This document shows, piece after piece, positions 13,801 to 27,200 of a DNA stretch of 64,000 nt. Every line of letters starts with the position of its first letter. Within the stretch, counting starts at the first letter, position 1. Made by a program: the position numbers and the translations under genes. This stretch comes from Apricaphanius iberus (taxonomy: Eukaryota; Chordata; Actinopteri; Cyprinodontiformes; Aphaniidae), in NCBI GenBank assembly GCA_028564705.1, contig JAPXFQ010001948.1, forward strand, positions 620,001 to 684,000. The letters are read 5' to 3'. The notes under the pieces are model-generated. The model was given only the letters and a program-made list of their open reading frames with translations, was not told the origin of the DNA and ran no database searches.

Positions 13801-16800
13801 CTAGAATAGTCATTTACCACATTAGCAATGTATAGCGTGTGTTTCTTTAAAGTTAAGACTAGTTTAAAGTTATCTTCATTGAAAAGTACAGTGCTTTTCC
13901 TTCAAAAATAAGGACATTTCAATGTGACCCCAAACTTTTGAACGGTAGTGTAAATAAAAATTTTTTAAACAAACACTTTTTAACAAACATTTGTCAATCT
14001 TAGATTTGAACATTTAATTAGATTTTCTTGTATATAATGTGACATTTTAAAGGGTTAATTGTTTAAAGGAATGCAAAGAGATTTATCATATCTCCATCTT
14101 AGATTTTCATTATTTTAATCAGTGTCACAAATTTTAATGTAAACTACTTTCAAGGGATTACTCAATTTGAAAGACTCAAGTATATTTGAATATATTTGTT
14201 TTTAACCTTCAGTTTAAGATTTTAACCTATTTTAAAGTAAATCTTTTTTTTTATAAAACACTACAAAAATACATATGGGGATATAAAAAAACTGCTTTTC
14301 AGTCATAGTAGTTGTTAGATCAAATTTTTGGAACTTTTTAATTATTTGTATTTTCAATATAAATATTTTTTTCTTTAAAAATAGAAACATTTAAAATGAT
14401 TAAAATCTGAAATTTGACATTTAAAATTTTTTATATTCGATTTTAATTATTTTATCTAAAATGTGTTATTAAAGTAAATTAATTTAAAGGAAAGTACATT
14501 CTATATATATTCTTATATATTTAGATTTTAAAATATTTAATATGTCAATTAGTTTTTTATTAGAAATACAAAAATGTATTTAGGAATATTAAAATCTAAT
14601 TGAATATATTTTTTATCTTAAACCACATATGTTTATATTTTTGATCAGACTTTTACATTTTATTGTAAATATTTTTCCTTAAAATTTAAAATAAATTCTA
14701 AAGTATTAAAATGTACAATTTTAAACCAAACCTGCAGAAGATAGATGGTATAGATAATGGATGGAAATATGGATGGATATTTTTTTCACTTAAAAAATTT
14801 AGAAATATATTAAGAACTATTAGAATTTCAAATCCTCAGTTTGAATAATTTTCAATCAATGTTAAAATATTTTTAATATTATATAATATACAGTACTTTA
14901 AAGGAATTATTTTTATTTGAAACACAACAATTATATATTTTAAAATATATTTATTATTTTCATATTTCTAATCTTAGATTTAATGTTGTGTTCCGAGTTA
15001 AAATCCAGGCAGAAATTATTAATGATAGGGGACGAAAATCTATGTTTTTGTCTAAAAATGAATAAAATATTTAGTGATCCAAATATTGAAGTATTACAGA
15101 AGACCCAAATAATCAATACATTAAATAAAAGAGTGCCTGCCTGGAGAAAGGGCTGCTCCTAGTTCTGCTGTAGCTCCATATTTGGTTCCTTTTTGACCTT
15201 TAACCTGCTGACCCAAAGCTGCCGGTTCAAGTCCACCTTGATGGTCCGGGTATCTGCCGACAGGCATAGCTGGAGCCAATTCTGGATGGGGCTCCATGTT
15301 TAGCTGTGTCTGTTTGTACATTTTATCCAGTGACGCAGGTGAAGGCAGGTTTTGGTACTTCTCATTTGAACCCAGGTAGTGAATACCACTGGTGGGACTG
15401 GAAACACCATCCACTAACGTGGAAGCCTGTTGCTGAGAAGTCAGGACCCCCCCTGACAAAATACAAGATAAATAACATTATTGCAAGGTATTATTATGAA
15501 ATGCTATGACTGAGACATGGAATACATTTTTTACTTTTTATTTTGGATTAATCGTGTACTTCTGGGAAATATATGCTAGAATGACAGTGAATGTGTGGAT
15601 CGTTGCAACTTTTATTTGGTTTTCATGTGACAGAAGAGTCGAGTGAAAAGGGGGGGATTACCATTCATTTGGGGACCAAATCCTTTGAGAGCTCCAGCAG
15701 CAACTCCATAACCTTTGGTTAAACACACACATAAATGTTCTATACAGTCAACCAGGAGTGTTTAGGTTTCATACTGATAAAAAACCCAACAACTATGCAG
15801 TACCTTCAGGCTTGGATCCATACATGGTAGGGGTTGTTTCCTTTGAATATCCTTAAGATCAAACACATAAATATAGCAAATCCCCACAGAGTTTGGTTTA
15901 ACTTTTATTTAATGTTTGAAACATAAGCCTCACCAAGTTGGGCTCCTACAGCGGCTCCTCTGGAACGTCCATATCCTTAATTTATCAATGGAAATCAAAT
16001 GATATTAGGATTGACCATAAAATAGACCAAAAAAAAAGACGTTACTATACATCAGGGCTGGGTATTGATTCATATTTCAAGAATTGGTTTAATTCAGATT
16101 CTCAAGAGTTAGAAACAGTTCGATCCAATCTTATCCAGTTCGATATAGATACGGGTCAGTGCTATTAAAAACTTTTTTTTTTTTTAGCTGTTATTTTAAT
16201 TATATGCCTGTAATTTAATGACTTAACACTGGGTGAGTAACAGTTTACCAGGAAAAAAAAAACAGTTTAGATTTTTAATTCCTATTTTAGCTGTAAAAAA
16301 GGGGCAAACTATGAATAAAACCAAAACTCTGTTTTGTTCCCAGCAAAGTCCCTAATTTCTGAATTAAGAAAACATTTTTTGGGCAGTTGTGTTTATCCGT
16401 GATTAACTGGGAACTGCCCAAAATAAGTCATGAGCCAAAATTACCAAAAAATCCTTTGAAAACAGAGAGTAATCATGCTAGCTATGCCAAGAAATTATAT
16501 CTTTGGAAGCAAAAGACTGCTTTGCAGAAACTACTGTTGCTGTGGCTAAAGCTGGTGAAAATGTAATTATCCACAGTGAAATAAAACCTATACCAACATG
16601 GACTGAAAAGTAACTGCAAATATAAATGTATTATTAATTTTAATTATTCAAATTATTCTGATGATCCTAACAGCTTATACAGGAAACTCTTATGTAGTGT
16701 CAGGCAGTCTCATTATATATTTATTGACATATGCAGGAAAAGTTCCAACCATTAGGCATGGCACCATGACCATTTAGGATTTTTGAAAATCCTTTAAAGA

Positions 16801-19800
16801 CTAAATAGAAATTATTTTGAGTGAAAATCATCAGGATTTATTTATTTATCATATAAATAAAAACTGCATACATTTAACTTTAATCACCTGTTTTAGCAGC
16901 CATGGCAGCTCCAGTCCTTGGATTCCCATACCCTAAATATTTACATCAGCAATCAACAATAACTAGTATTAATCTTATCCAATATATCTAATAGTAGTAG
17001 GAAATAGAATAACTGACCGTTTGGTGAGGCTCGATTACCATTTGGCATTCTGACTGCAGCACGACCTATAACAGGATAATGATTTAAATGTTGAAAACGT
17101 GTCACTGTATGAATTTCTTGTCTTACACTTAATTATAGGTTACTACGTACCATTGGACTGTGAACCTTGTGATACACCAGCTGAAGCACTGTAACCTAAA
17201 ATATTAACACAATCAATCTGTGCTGTATAGGAAAACACAAACACTGTCAAAATATTTGTTTTTGCTCAACAGAATCGTGAACCTTTCATTGGTCCCTTTG
17301 CTCCATTTCCATACCGAGGTCCCAGACTCAGACCAGCACCGCCATAGCCTCCACTGAAACCTTTAAACACATTTTAGACATTAATTGTGTATTGAAAAAC
17401 TATTCATAGCCTTTGAAATTTTTCACATGTTGACTAATCAGAGCTTTTGATGGATTTCATTGTGATTTTAGGTGATGATAGTTGAGAAGTAGAAAGGAAA
17501 ATTAATGCATGATCTACAATATTTTTAACGGATAAAAGTCTAAAACTAGTTGCATTTACCTCCCAATTTCTCTGAAAATCCTAATTGAAATACGGTCCAA
17601 TTCCAAGTTTGCTAACTAACCAGAGTCCACCTGAGTGTAATCTAAGATCAGAATAAAATCCAGGTGTTTTGTGAACAGTTTCACACAGTCACATACAATG
17701 TGTGATTTTTTTGACCATTTCCACAAATTTTGCGATTGGTTTGTCTTCGAAGCCACATACAATAGATATGCATTTGTTTTGTATGGAGTTAAAACAAACC
17801 TGGTTACCAGTGAGTTAAGTATAGTTTAGTTGTCTTATTTACAAGTTAAAGAAATAATGTCTTTTTCTTCAGTTCAGAGCTCTGAAAAGGTTCAGCACGA
17901 ATCCCAGATCCGTGTGCACATAAAATGTTAAAAATCCACACCCACGTTTTGTTAAACCAAGGTTACAGATTCTTACACCTGAAAATTATTTCTGCACCTA
18001 ACTCTGCCGGACTCCGTACAGAGATGAAGGGACGAATGTTGAATGTTTTCATAATTCTATTCCCTCGTCTTTCAAAATTGCGTTGATTGCGCTGAATCCC
18101 CTCTCACACTCTGCTGTGGAAACAGAACATGTAAACAGGAGCCATCGGTTTTTGAAGGTGTTACCAAAGTCCTTTAGCAGAAGTACAGAGGTTTCAGAAT
18201 TCATGTGAAGGGCCAGACCCCCCGCCAAACAAATCACACCATGGGAACAGCATTAAAATGAAATTAAATGCACTGCACGGTTTATTTTCATATGAAAAGA
18301 GTAAAATGGCACAAAAGGTTCCATCTACTTCATAAATATTCACCCCTTTTTGCTTTTCTACAGCATCCTAATATATTGCATTAAAGTTGGTGGTTGCAAC
18401 ACGGCAAAACTTTGTTTTGAGGGTGATGAAAGTGATATTAATGTTATTGACCATGTAAAAAATGTGTCTCCTCACCTTTAGTTTGTTGAGTTCTATAACC
18501 CTTATAAGCATTACCACCGTACACTGTTAGAACAGATAGAAATTTCCGTAAGTGTGTTATTTGGTTTGTTTAGCACTGAGCAATGAACTACACTCACCTG
18601 TCCTTTGGTCTCTGGCGGGTTGAGGACCACTAAGATGTCCCGGTCCCACAGCTGAGGACAGAGTGATAGAGGAACATCTGTAAAAGTTTTGTCATTGTCA
18701 CAGTTTTGAGTTCCCGGACAAAAGCATAAACAATATTACCTGGCCTAAAAGGAAGTCGGCCATATCCCTTCACTTGATTCCCTCCATGTCCCCCCTGACC
18801 TGTAAAAAAAAAAAAAAAAGAGTCCATGCTAAAGGTACACATCTAGTGGAAAACAAGAAAACGTTTTATTAAATCAAGCTTTCCTTCTGATTTTCTCACC
18901 ATCTGGCCTTGCTCTGTTGCCTCTGGACGGTCCAGCTACAAATCTTTGACCTAAGGAAGGATTAGTGTGTTTAACATTTAATCTTTAGATTTAACTTCTG
19001 AACTTTGTATCACAGAATTTTGCATAGGGAACTAATACAAATGCAATCAAAACAGTTAGAATTATATAGGAAACTGAAAAATTTTGGCCAGAATAAATCA
19101 AATACTAAATTCAGTGTTATCAGAATCAGAATCAGAATCAGCTTTAATCGCCAAGTATGACACATACAAGTATGATGCATACAAGGAATTTACAGATACA
19201 GTACAACCTGTCCAAGATCATTACAAACAACAACAACAACAAACAGATCCAGGTCACTGTTGGGCATGCAGCCACCAAGCGGCGCTCCCGTTTATGAAAC
19301 ATAGAGAAGTAAACATTTGGTAGGGGAGGGTTCCACGGTGAGTGGGAAAAAACGCTCAACTGTGTTGTGGGTCCGTACAGCACTCACAACGCAGGTGATA
19401 GAAAAAACCACACCAACAAACATTTAAGCACATATTCAGACATTAACAATGACACATAAGGAAGGATGGGCAGGTATGAGCTCCAGTCCACAGGGTAACG
19501 CGCTGCCCTCGAGGCGCGCTGTTATCCAGCTTCATGTTTCAGACGACTAAAATAGTTACCTTTAGTGCCTAGTCCTCCATATCCACCGACTCGATCCCTG
19601 TAACCTGCAACAGGAAGCTTTTATTCATTCATCACTAATGAAAAAAAACAACCTTTTATTATTTTGAATGCAATTAAAAACATGTATTATACCATTGCCT
19701 TTATCTCCTTGTCCACCATATGCTGCAGCGTTTGCACCGTAACCTGTGATGAAGACAAAGCAAAGGAAATGTTTTCTGTTAAGCCTACACTTGCGCTTAT

Positions 19801-21190
19801 TGTTTTATAGACACTGGCAGAATTTCTATTTGTGGAACTTTTTCAGAGAATATGAATGACTATACAGTTTTCCTGCAACTTTCTCGTACTACTCTCCAAC
19901 TATGTACAATCTGCAGTTAGCCTACCAGTCCCAGCCTGGTGAGCGGCGAGCATGAACTGATGAAGCCTCTTGGATAAGAGGTGAAACGTCTTCCAAGACA
20001 AATTACCAAGTCCAGTTGCGTTTGATTGAAATTTCCTTGAGATGTGCATGTGTATAAAAACTACTGAAAGTAAGACCTATACTTTAGGACGGTGTTCACC
20101 AAACTTTCCAGCTCATGACCCATAAAACAAAAATGTTGGAGGGTCGTGACCCCAACACTTGCTTGGATTGCAAGCATCTTTACAGTCAGTTAAAAAGTGG
20201 TTTATTGACAACACAATTAACAGCCAACGTATTGGCCAACATGTTGATTTTTTTATCTTCCTGTTTATATTTCGCAGAATTTCTACAATTCACATGCTTT
20301 CTCTTTATTTTTGGCATCTACGTTTTTGAAGAGGAGCTCATGACCCAATGTGGGATCCCAACCCAAACTTTGAGAATACTGCTTTAGGGAACACAAAAAA
20401 TTGTACAAATGCTCTCCAGATGCCTATAGAAGAGGGTGTGTCTAAGCTGGCCAAGATTTAACTGATGGTCACTCTGATATGTACCGCAGTTTCAAATAAA
20501 ATGCTTCGATTTTCAATTGAAGTTGCATCTAGAGAGCCTTTCTCCTTCAGCATCCTCACACCAGCAGTTTGAACACATCCAATCATAAACCACACACACT
20601 CATCCGCCCAACACATACAGGATGTGCTTGAAAATGCCAAGATAACAAGGATCTAAAACACATTGATTGGATCAGGAAAAAGTTGCTGTACAGATTTTCT
20701 CTGTCCCCCGACATCCGTTTTAGTGAGCGTTTGGGACATTTCTGTTTATATCATAATTTAAAAAGAGCAAACACGATCAACTGGAATAAAAATCAAGTGG
20801 AATAAAAATGTTTGTGATTTATATTCTCAGATTTATATTTATATTCAGATTTATATTCTCAGATTCTGAGAGCATATGTAAATGTATGAGCACAGTTCCT
20901 AGTTGATAAACATTCGAGCATGCATCCTCACTGGCAGAAATACAGTTACCTCTGGTTTTTTTGCCCTACATATTCAGCAGCTGGAGCCTTGTAAGATGAT
21001 GCAGGAGTAAAACCTCATTAAAAAAGCTTATTTAGTGATACTGTGTGTGTGTGTGTATGAATCAGATATGCAACCTTTGACTTGTTCTCCAGTGGTTGGT
21101 CCCGATATAAATCCATATCCTGCAACAAAACAATAGTTTCAATGTCTGCATACAGCTGAAACGCAAGGTAAAAGAAAGCTAAAAAGAGGC

Positions 21191-21225
<35 letters not shown>

Positions 21226-24200
21226 GGGATGTCCCGATCACCATTTTAGGCCTCCAATCCTGATCCGATCTTTTAACTTAAAATCCAATTCCATTTCAAG
21301 TACCGATCCAATATTTTGCCTTTAGTATTGACATTTATGAAAGGGACATGTTTTTAGCAAGTAACTCAACTTTTTATTAAACTAATTTCATTAATAAGCA
21401 TTACCATTATTATGGTAAATCTATTGTAAATTTAAAAAAGTATTTCCGATGGGCTTTATGCTGGTATGCACAATGCTGCCTTCCACTGTCATAGGATCCC
21501 ATTCACTCTATATTTTTTAGTAAATAACAGAGTTGTAACTCTGTTATTTACTGCAACTTACAAACTTAGAACAATGTGGGCTTTGTAAAGCCCACATTGT
21601 TCTAAGTTTGTAAGTTGCAGTATTTTTATTGGTGTTTTTACTATTAGTCTGCTGTTGATTTGTGGTAATTGAGAGTCCTTGTGGGCACCGCTACGGATGT
21701 TTGAATTATTTCACAATCGCAGCCAAATGTAACCAGGAGCAACTTTTGTAAAAAAAATCGGTGCAATTCATCAGATAATACAGCTGATTTCCAATCACTG
21801 AAAAATATTAAAATTATCATTTCTTCCTCTTATTATAGAAAAATGACTGAGGATAACACATTAAAATATCTAATCTTGTAACAAAAACGGTAATATTTAC
21901 TAACTACTACTACTAGAAACAAACTAATATTTTTGTTTGGCATACTCATCAATCAACTTTTTTTCCTTAAAAATACTCCTCGGAAAACTCAACTTTACTT
22001 ATATCCAGATAAACTGTTCGGAAAGTGTTAAAGTGTTTGCCGTACCATTGCCTTTGGTTCCAAATCCAGTTTGTGAAGCAGCTGCAGCACTGTTACCTAA
22101 AAGCAGAAAGAAAAGCACATCTTCTTTTCATCACTCCCATAATGAGACCACATCTAACCAACGGTGCTGTCTAAACAAAAATACCATAGCCTTTAGATCC
22201 TTGTCCGCCATGTCCTCCAGTTTGAGCTCCGAAACCTGAGATATGAAACAAAACATTTGAATCAACATGGTTTTTTTTTGTGAGTGTGTAAATGGGATTT
22301 CATCAAGGCATGTCAAACCACCTTTCATTTTCTGTAGATTTGCCAGTCTGGCTTTAACTTCATATCCTGCAAAAATTAGAAAATAATGGATATACCTTAA
22401 CTATAGGAGTTGATTAAATACCAGAGACACACAGTGATTTGTATCTACCATTAATGGCTCCAGTTCTTCCTGGTAAAACAGCCAGATTTCCACCTGGTGT
22501 GGAAACAAATACCAGACTGAAAAAAAAGTAGGGCTTACAAATTTAAAATGATATTGTCCAGTGGTTCCCATGAATGATTTTAAGAGCTAATTTAGCATTT
22601 AAATTTTTTTGTATTATTTTTATTTAAACAAATTATTCTCTGAATTCAGTGTACAACGAGTCTTTGGGTTATGGAAAAATCTACCTACATTAAATATTTT
22701 CATGAAGGAGAATTTGTACCTCTGAGAGAGTAAATTTATTCACCTTAGACATAAAATCTCGAACATTTTAACAGACATATTGAGCAATTTGGAATAACCC
22801 AGCAATACAAGTGGGGAAGAAAGCTATTTTCTGGAATTCCTGGCTGGAAGGGGGCATGATAAAAATATCCGATTTGGTTGATAATAATAATCTGAAAACT
22901 TTCCAAGACTTAAGAGCCCAATTTAATCTGAATAATAAGTGCAACTTTTGGAAATATTTAAAATTAAGAAGCAGTCTGGGCAGCATAGTGAAAGAGTTAC
23001 CTAAGGAGGATAATGCTGTACAGCTCTATTTCAAATTAGACACAGATAGTAAATCAGCATCTGGGTTTTATACCATTTCAACCAAAGTACTGTATGGTAT
23101 GCATGAAAGTCTAAGGTTTGTAGAGGGATCTGCAGGTAGATATTGACAGGGAATCATGGATGAAAATAATTTCCACTATGCGGTGGTTTACTAGAAAGGC
23201 ACGAGGAAAGTGGATGCATTATAAGATACTCCACAGATATTACTTCAGTCCAGTTCGTCTTCATAAAATGGGTTTATTGGAGAATAATCTTTGTTGGAAA
23301 TGTGGAATTGGGAAAGGTACATTTATTCGCGCTATATGGTTGTGTACTTTTATCCAGCCTTTTTGGAAAGTAATAATTAAGACAATGCAGGAATGGATTA
23401 GGTCAGCTCTTACCGAATCTGCTCAAATCTGTTTATTAGGAGACAGGTCATGTTTTTCTTTTCTTTTTATGCTCTTTAAAATTTCATTTGAAAATGTTTA
23501 ACATTATTCAGAGTACTTTTGTTGTTGTTGTCGTTTTAAAGCTGTTTTTTGCTACAGAGTTAAAGATTTTAGTTCAAAGTAGCCATTAATTTCATTTTGC
23601 CTAGTGTTTGGAGCAGAGTATAGCATCAGAAAAACAATAATTTTTCAAGACTAAATATAATTTTTGCATGTAACAGTGTTGGGAAATAAATAGGTTAAAA
23701 GAAATAATTACATTCTGTATTAGAAAATTAACCTGTATAATAGCTCATTCTGTAAGAAATAACACAAAAAATATTAAATTAGGTTATGAGAAAATGAGCA
23801 TGCTTTTCTTTTTAATTTAACAGTAATAGCAGACCAGAAACACGCGAAGTGAAATCATGCATCGTCTAGTTTAGTCTGGATCTGTGACATCACTGCTGGA
23901 GAAATCAGAAAGCAAGAAAGCACACTTACGGTTAGTAAGGAAAAACTCTCATTGTATGTTACAAAACTGTTTCACTTTCCACAGTATCATTTTATTTATT
24001 TTGATGCTCATTATTTTATGAATTGCGCCCTTATCTCAAAGGAAATGAACTGACACCCCATGGTTTGACTCAGTGTGGTGGTACTTATTGGGCTAGAAAT
24101 GCCCATGTCCCGCACCATGCATGAAGCTGCTGTTGAACTGTAGAGCTCATTCAGCAACATACCGCTGCTTTATATCCTAAATCTCTGCTGCAATATGCTC

Positions 24201-27200
24201 TGTTTTTTCTCAGTTTAAATAAAATTTCTGCCCTTATTGCACCTAGCTGCTTGCAGAACCTGTTATTGACTTCTTGCACAGTATTTTAGTGCTGTGACCT
24301 TACTGTACATTTATTATTCCTAATTTAGCTTTTTATATTTTCTTGTGTGAATCTAAATGGTTCACTTACCTGACATGTTACTTCTATTACACCCAAATTT
24401 CCCCTCCACAGGCCAATAAAGGGTGTTTCTATGCTATTCTATTGAAGTAGTATAATATATATAATTTACTCAAATTTCTTCTAAGGAACCTTTAACATTT
24501 TGACACATTACATCATATATTTTAAAGTTATAAAATCTAAAAGAACTAATAGGAACCTTGAGGATCATACAGAATTAGATTTTAACAACAAAACATAAAA
24601 GCAGGATTGATGAACCAATTTTTGAGTGAAGAGTTGATAATAAAATATTCTGTGACACGTCAAAGCTTCATATTAAATATCTTTATTACCATTACCTTTA
24701 GTTCCTTGTCCTCCATTAGCAGCACCCTGAGTACCATAGCCTGAAGCGAGAACGCATCTTTAATAAACATATGTAGTTCTGAGTGTTGGCTGTTACTAAG
24801 TTATAAGGTACATCATTACTTCACCTTGGAGTTGTCGTCCATTTGATGGGCTGGCTTTGAGTCCATGTCCTGCAGTAAATAAAATCAAAAAATGATTTGA
24901 AGTCATTGACCTCTATGCAGAGTTGTTGAGTTTACCCTTTAAAATCGGAGAAAAGTATCAAATAAACCAGATCTACAATTAGCCACTGCTCCATCTCTGG
25001 TGGATAAAGCAGCTTGATTTCCTCCTAGGAAACATTCAGATTGCAAACTGATCTATACTAGAATAGTTGGAAAACTGCATTTCTTTTCTTGGAAAGTTAA
25101 GGCTTATATAAAAACAGAACGTATGCCTCTTTTTCTCCGAGCAGTACAGCACAAGTCGGTTCTGTATGCTTTTTTTGGCCGGGGTCAAACCTAAACACTT
25201 GAATGCAGCGAACTTACCATTTGTTCCAACTCCTTTTTTCATCCCAGCAACTGCTCCATAACCTTTCAGAAAACATGGATATATTGTGAGATTTAAGTCA
25301 AGTCTGAGCAGAGGGATAAATGTGTTCTTTTCCACCTGTAATGCAATTTAATTTTCCCACCGCATAATCACTTACCGATTCCTTTTGTAGGATAGCCAAC
25401 ATATCCATTTTGTTGTCCCGATATCTGGCCAACACCTTATTTAAAAAAAAAGAAAAAAAGAACAAGTCTTAAATGAGTAGAAGAAGGTTTGAAGCTGTAT
25501 CAAGACGTTCTGCTCTACCTTTTGATGGGATGAGAAATGATCCCATTCTGCCACCACTTTGAGGTACATTTCCTGAAATAGTTAGAAATCATGATTAACT
25601 GAATAAAAGCTGTTTTCTGTTGAATAAATTATCAAAAGGTGAGGTTATGTTTTTTAAACAGCAAACAATCTGAGGAAGTCACCATTTGGTCGAGGTCCTT
25701 GTCCCATAGAAGCTCCATACGATGTACTATAACCTTAAACATGACGAAATAAACAACTTTAATTCGACTTTGCATCAGTTTACTTTGTGCAGCCTACATA
25801 CTACTTGCTTACAGTTATAGTAAGGACTTCTACCTGAAAATTAAAAAAAAATTAGACGACAAAGATGCTTTTGCCACACGTTTATAACCCATAATATTCC
25901 ATGCAAAAAATAGAATGAACAGGAACTTTTCACATGTTCAGCTTCTGTACCTTTTTCAGCAATATAAAAGAGCTGAGATGCAACAAAATTTAAAAAGATA
26001 AACATGGTACAAGCTCAGCCTGCTGTGGTACAGATAGACCGATGGAGAGGTAAAGAAAAACAAGTTTGAAAATATACCTAAGGTACATTTATGATTTCTA
26101 TTGATGAAAATACTTCCAGTATTTAAGTACGGCGACCGTCTGAGGCCAGCTGATTGGACTCATTTTAAGTGATTGGGGATATCAATATAAATTTTATGTC
26201 TTTTTACTGTTCTGTTTTCCCCTCTTCAAAAAGTAACATTTTGTTCTCAGATTTCTTTAATATTTTATACTGAAGAGAGACACACTGCATTAATGAAAAT
26301 TTACACACATTTCAACACAATAATAAATTGCAGCCAATTTTAGCCGAGGCTGAGTTCCATTGTTTGTCCTGATGCCAAAAAGACACAATTCAGATATTTT
26401 GACTGATTGCTTCTTTTTTTAAAATCAAATGTAAAGAAACTCTCCCAAAAACACACACCGGTATATCTGAATATTTAAAAATGGAAATTTCTCATTTACG
26501 TAAACATACATAATCTCTACATCTGTTTAAATCATCATATATGTTCCTTCTTAAAGACGTATTAGTTTTAGGATAATTAGGTGTCTCATGAAGAGAGTTT
26601 TGTGTTCTGGCAAAGGTTCTTGCTCAAAACTATAATTCTCAAAATCTGGATAACTACATCAGGTAGAAATTTGAGTAAAGGCAAACATTTAATCAAATTT
26701 AAGATCAAATTCAGAATTTAATAAATGCTTTTTACTTGATTTCTTTTTATTTTATGTTTGATTAGTCCAATCAAAACTTATCTTTGCAAGTATTTTTTGT
26801 TATTAATGACTGGCAATAGTTTTGAGTTTATATTCAGCAAAAGTTTTAAAATCGAACGTCTGGGCATTAGATGTAACAAACCCCAAACTTTGGTAAAAAG
26901 CAACAATTCATGCAATTAATTCCAGTTTTTTTTGGGCATTTGTCATTTTTAAAACAAGCAAAAAAAAGAAACGAAAAAAGAAAGTGAAATACGCCTCCAC
27001 CCACACTGTATAATCAGAAGCTATTGTTCTTTTTCAATTTATTGTGAAAAATAAAAACATGATAAAAGTGCAAAACTACATGTAATTGTTTTGTTTTCAA
27101 ATGTCTAAAACTGACTGGAAAATCTGGGAACTAAAGTCTGGAAAAGTATTGAGCATCTGCAGGAACCCATTACAGTTTGATAATTCTTTTGAGGATCTTT

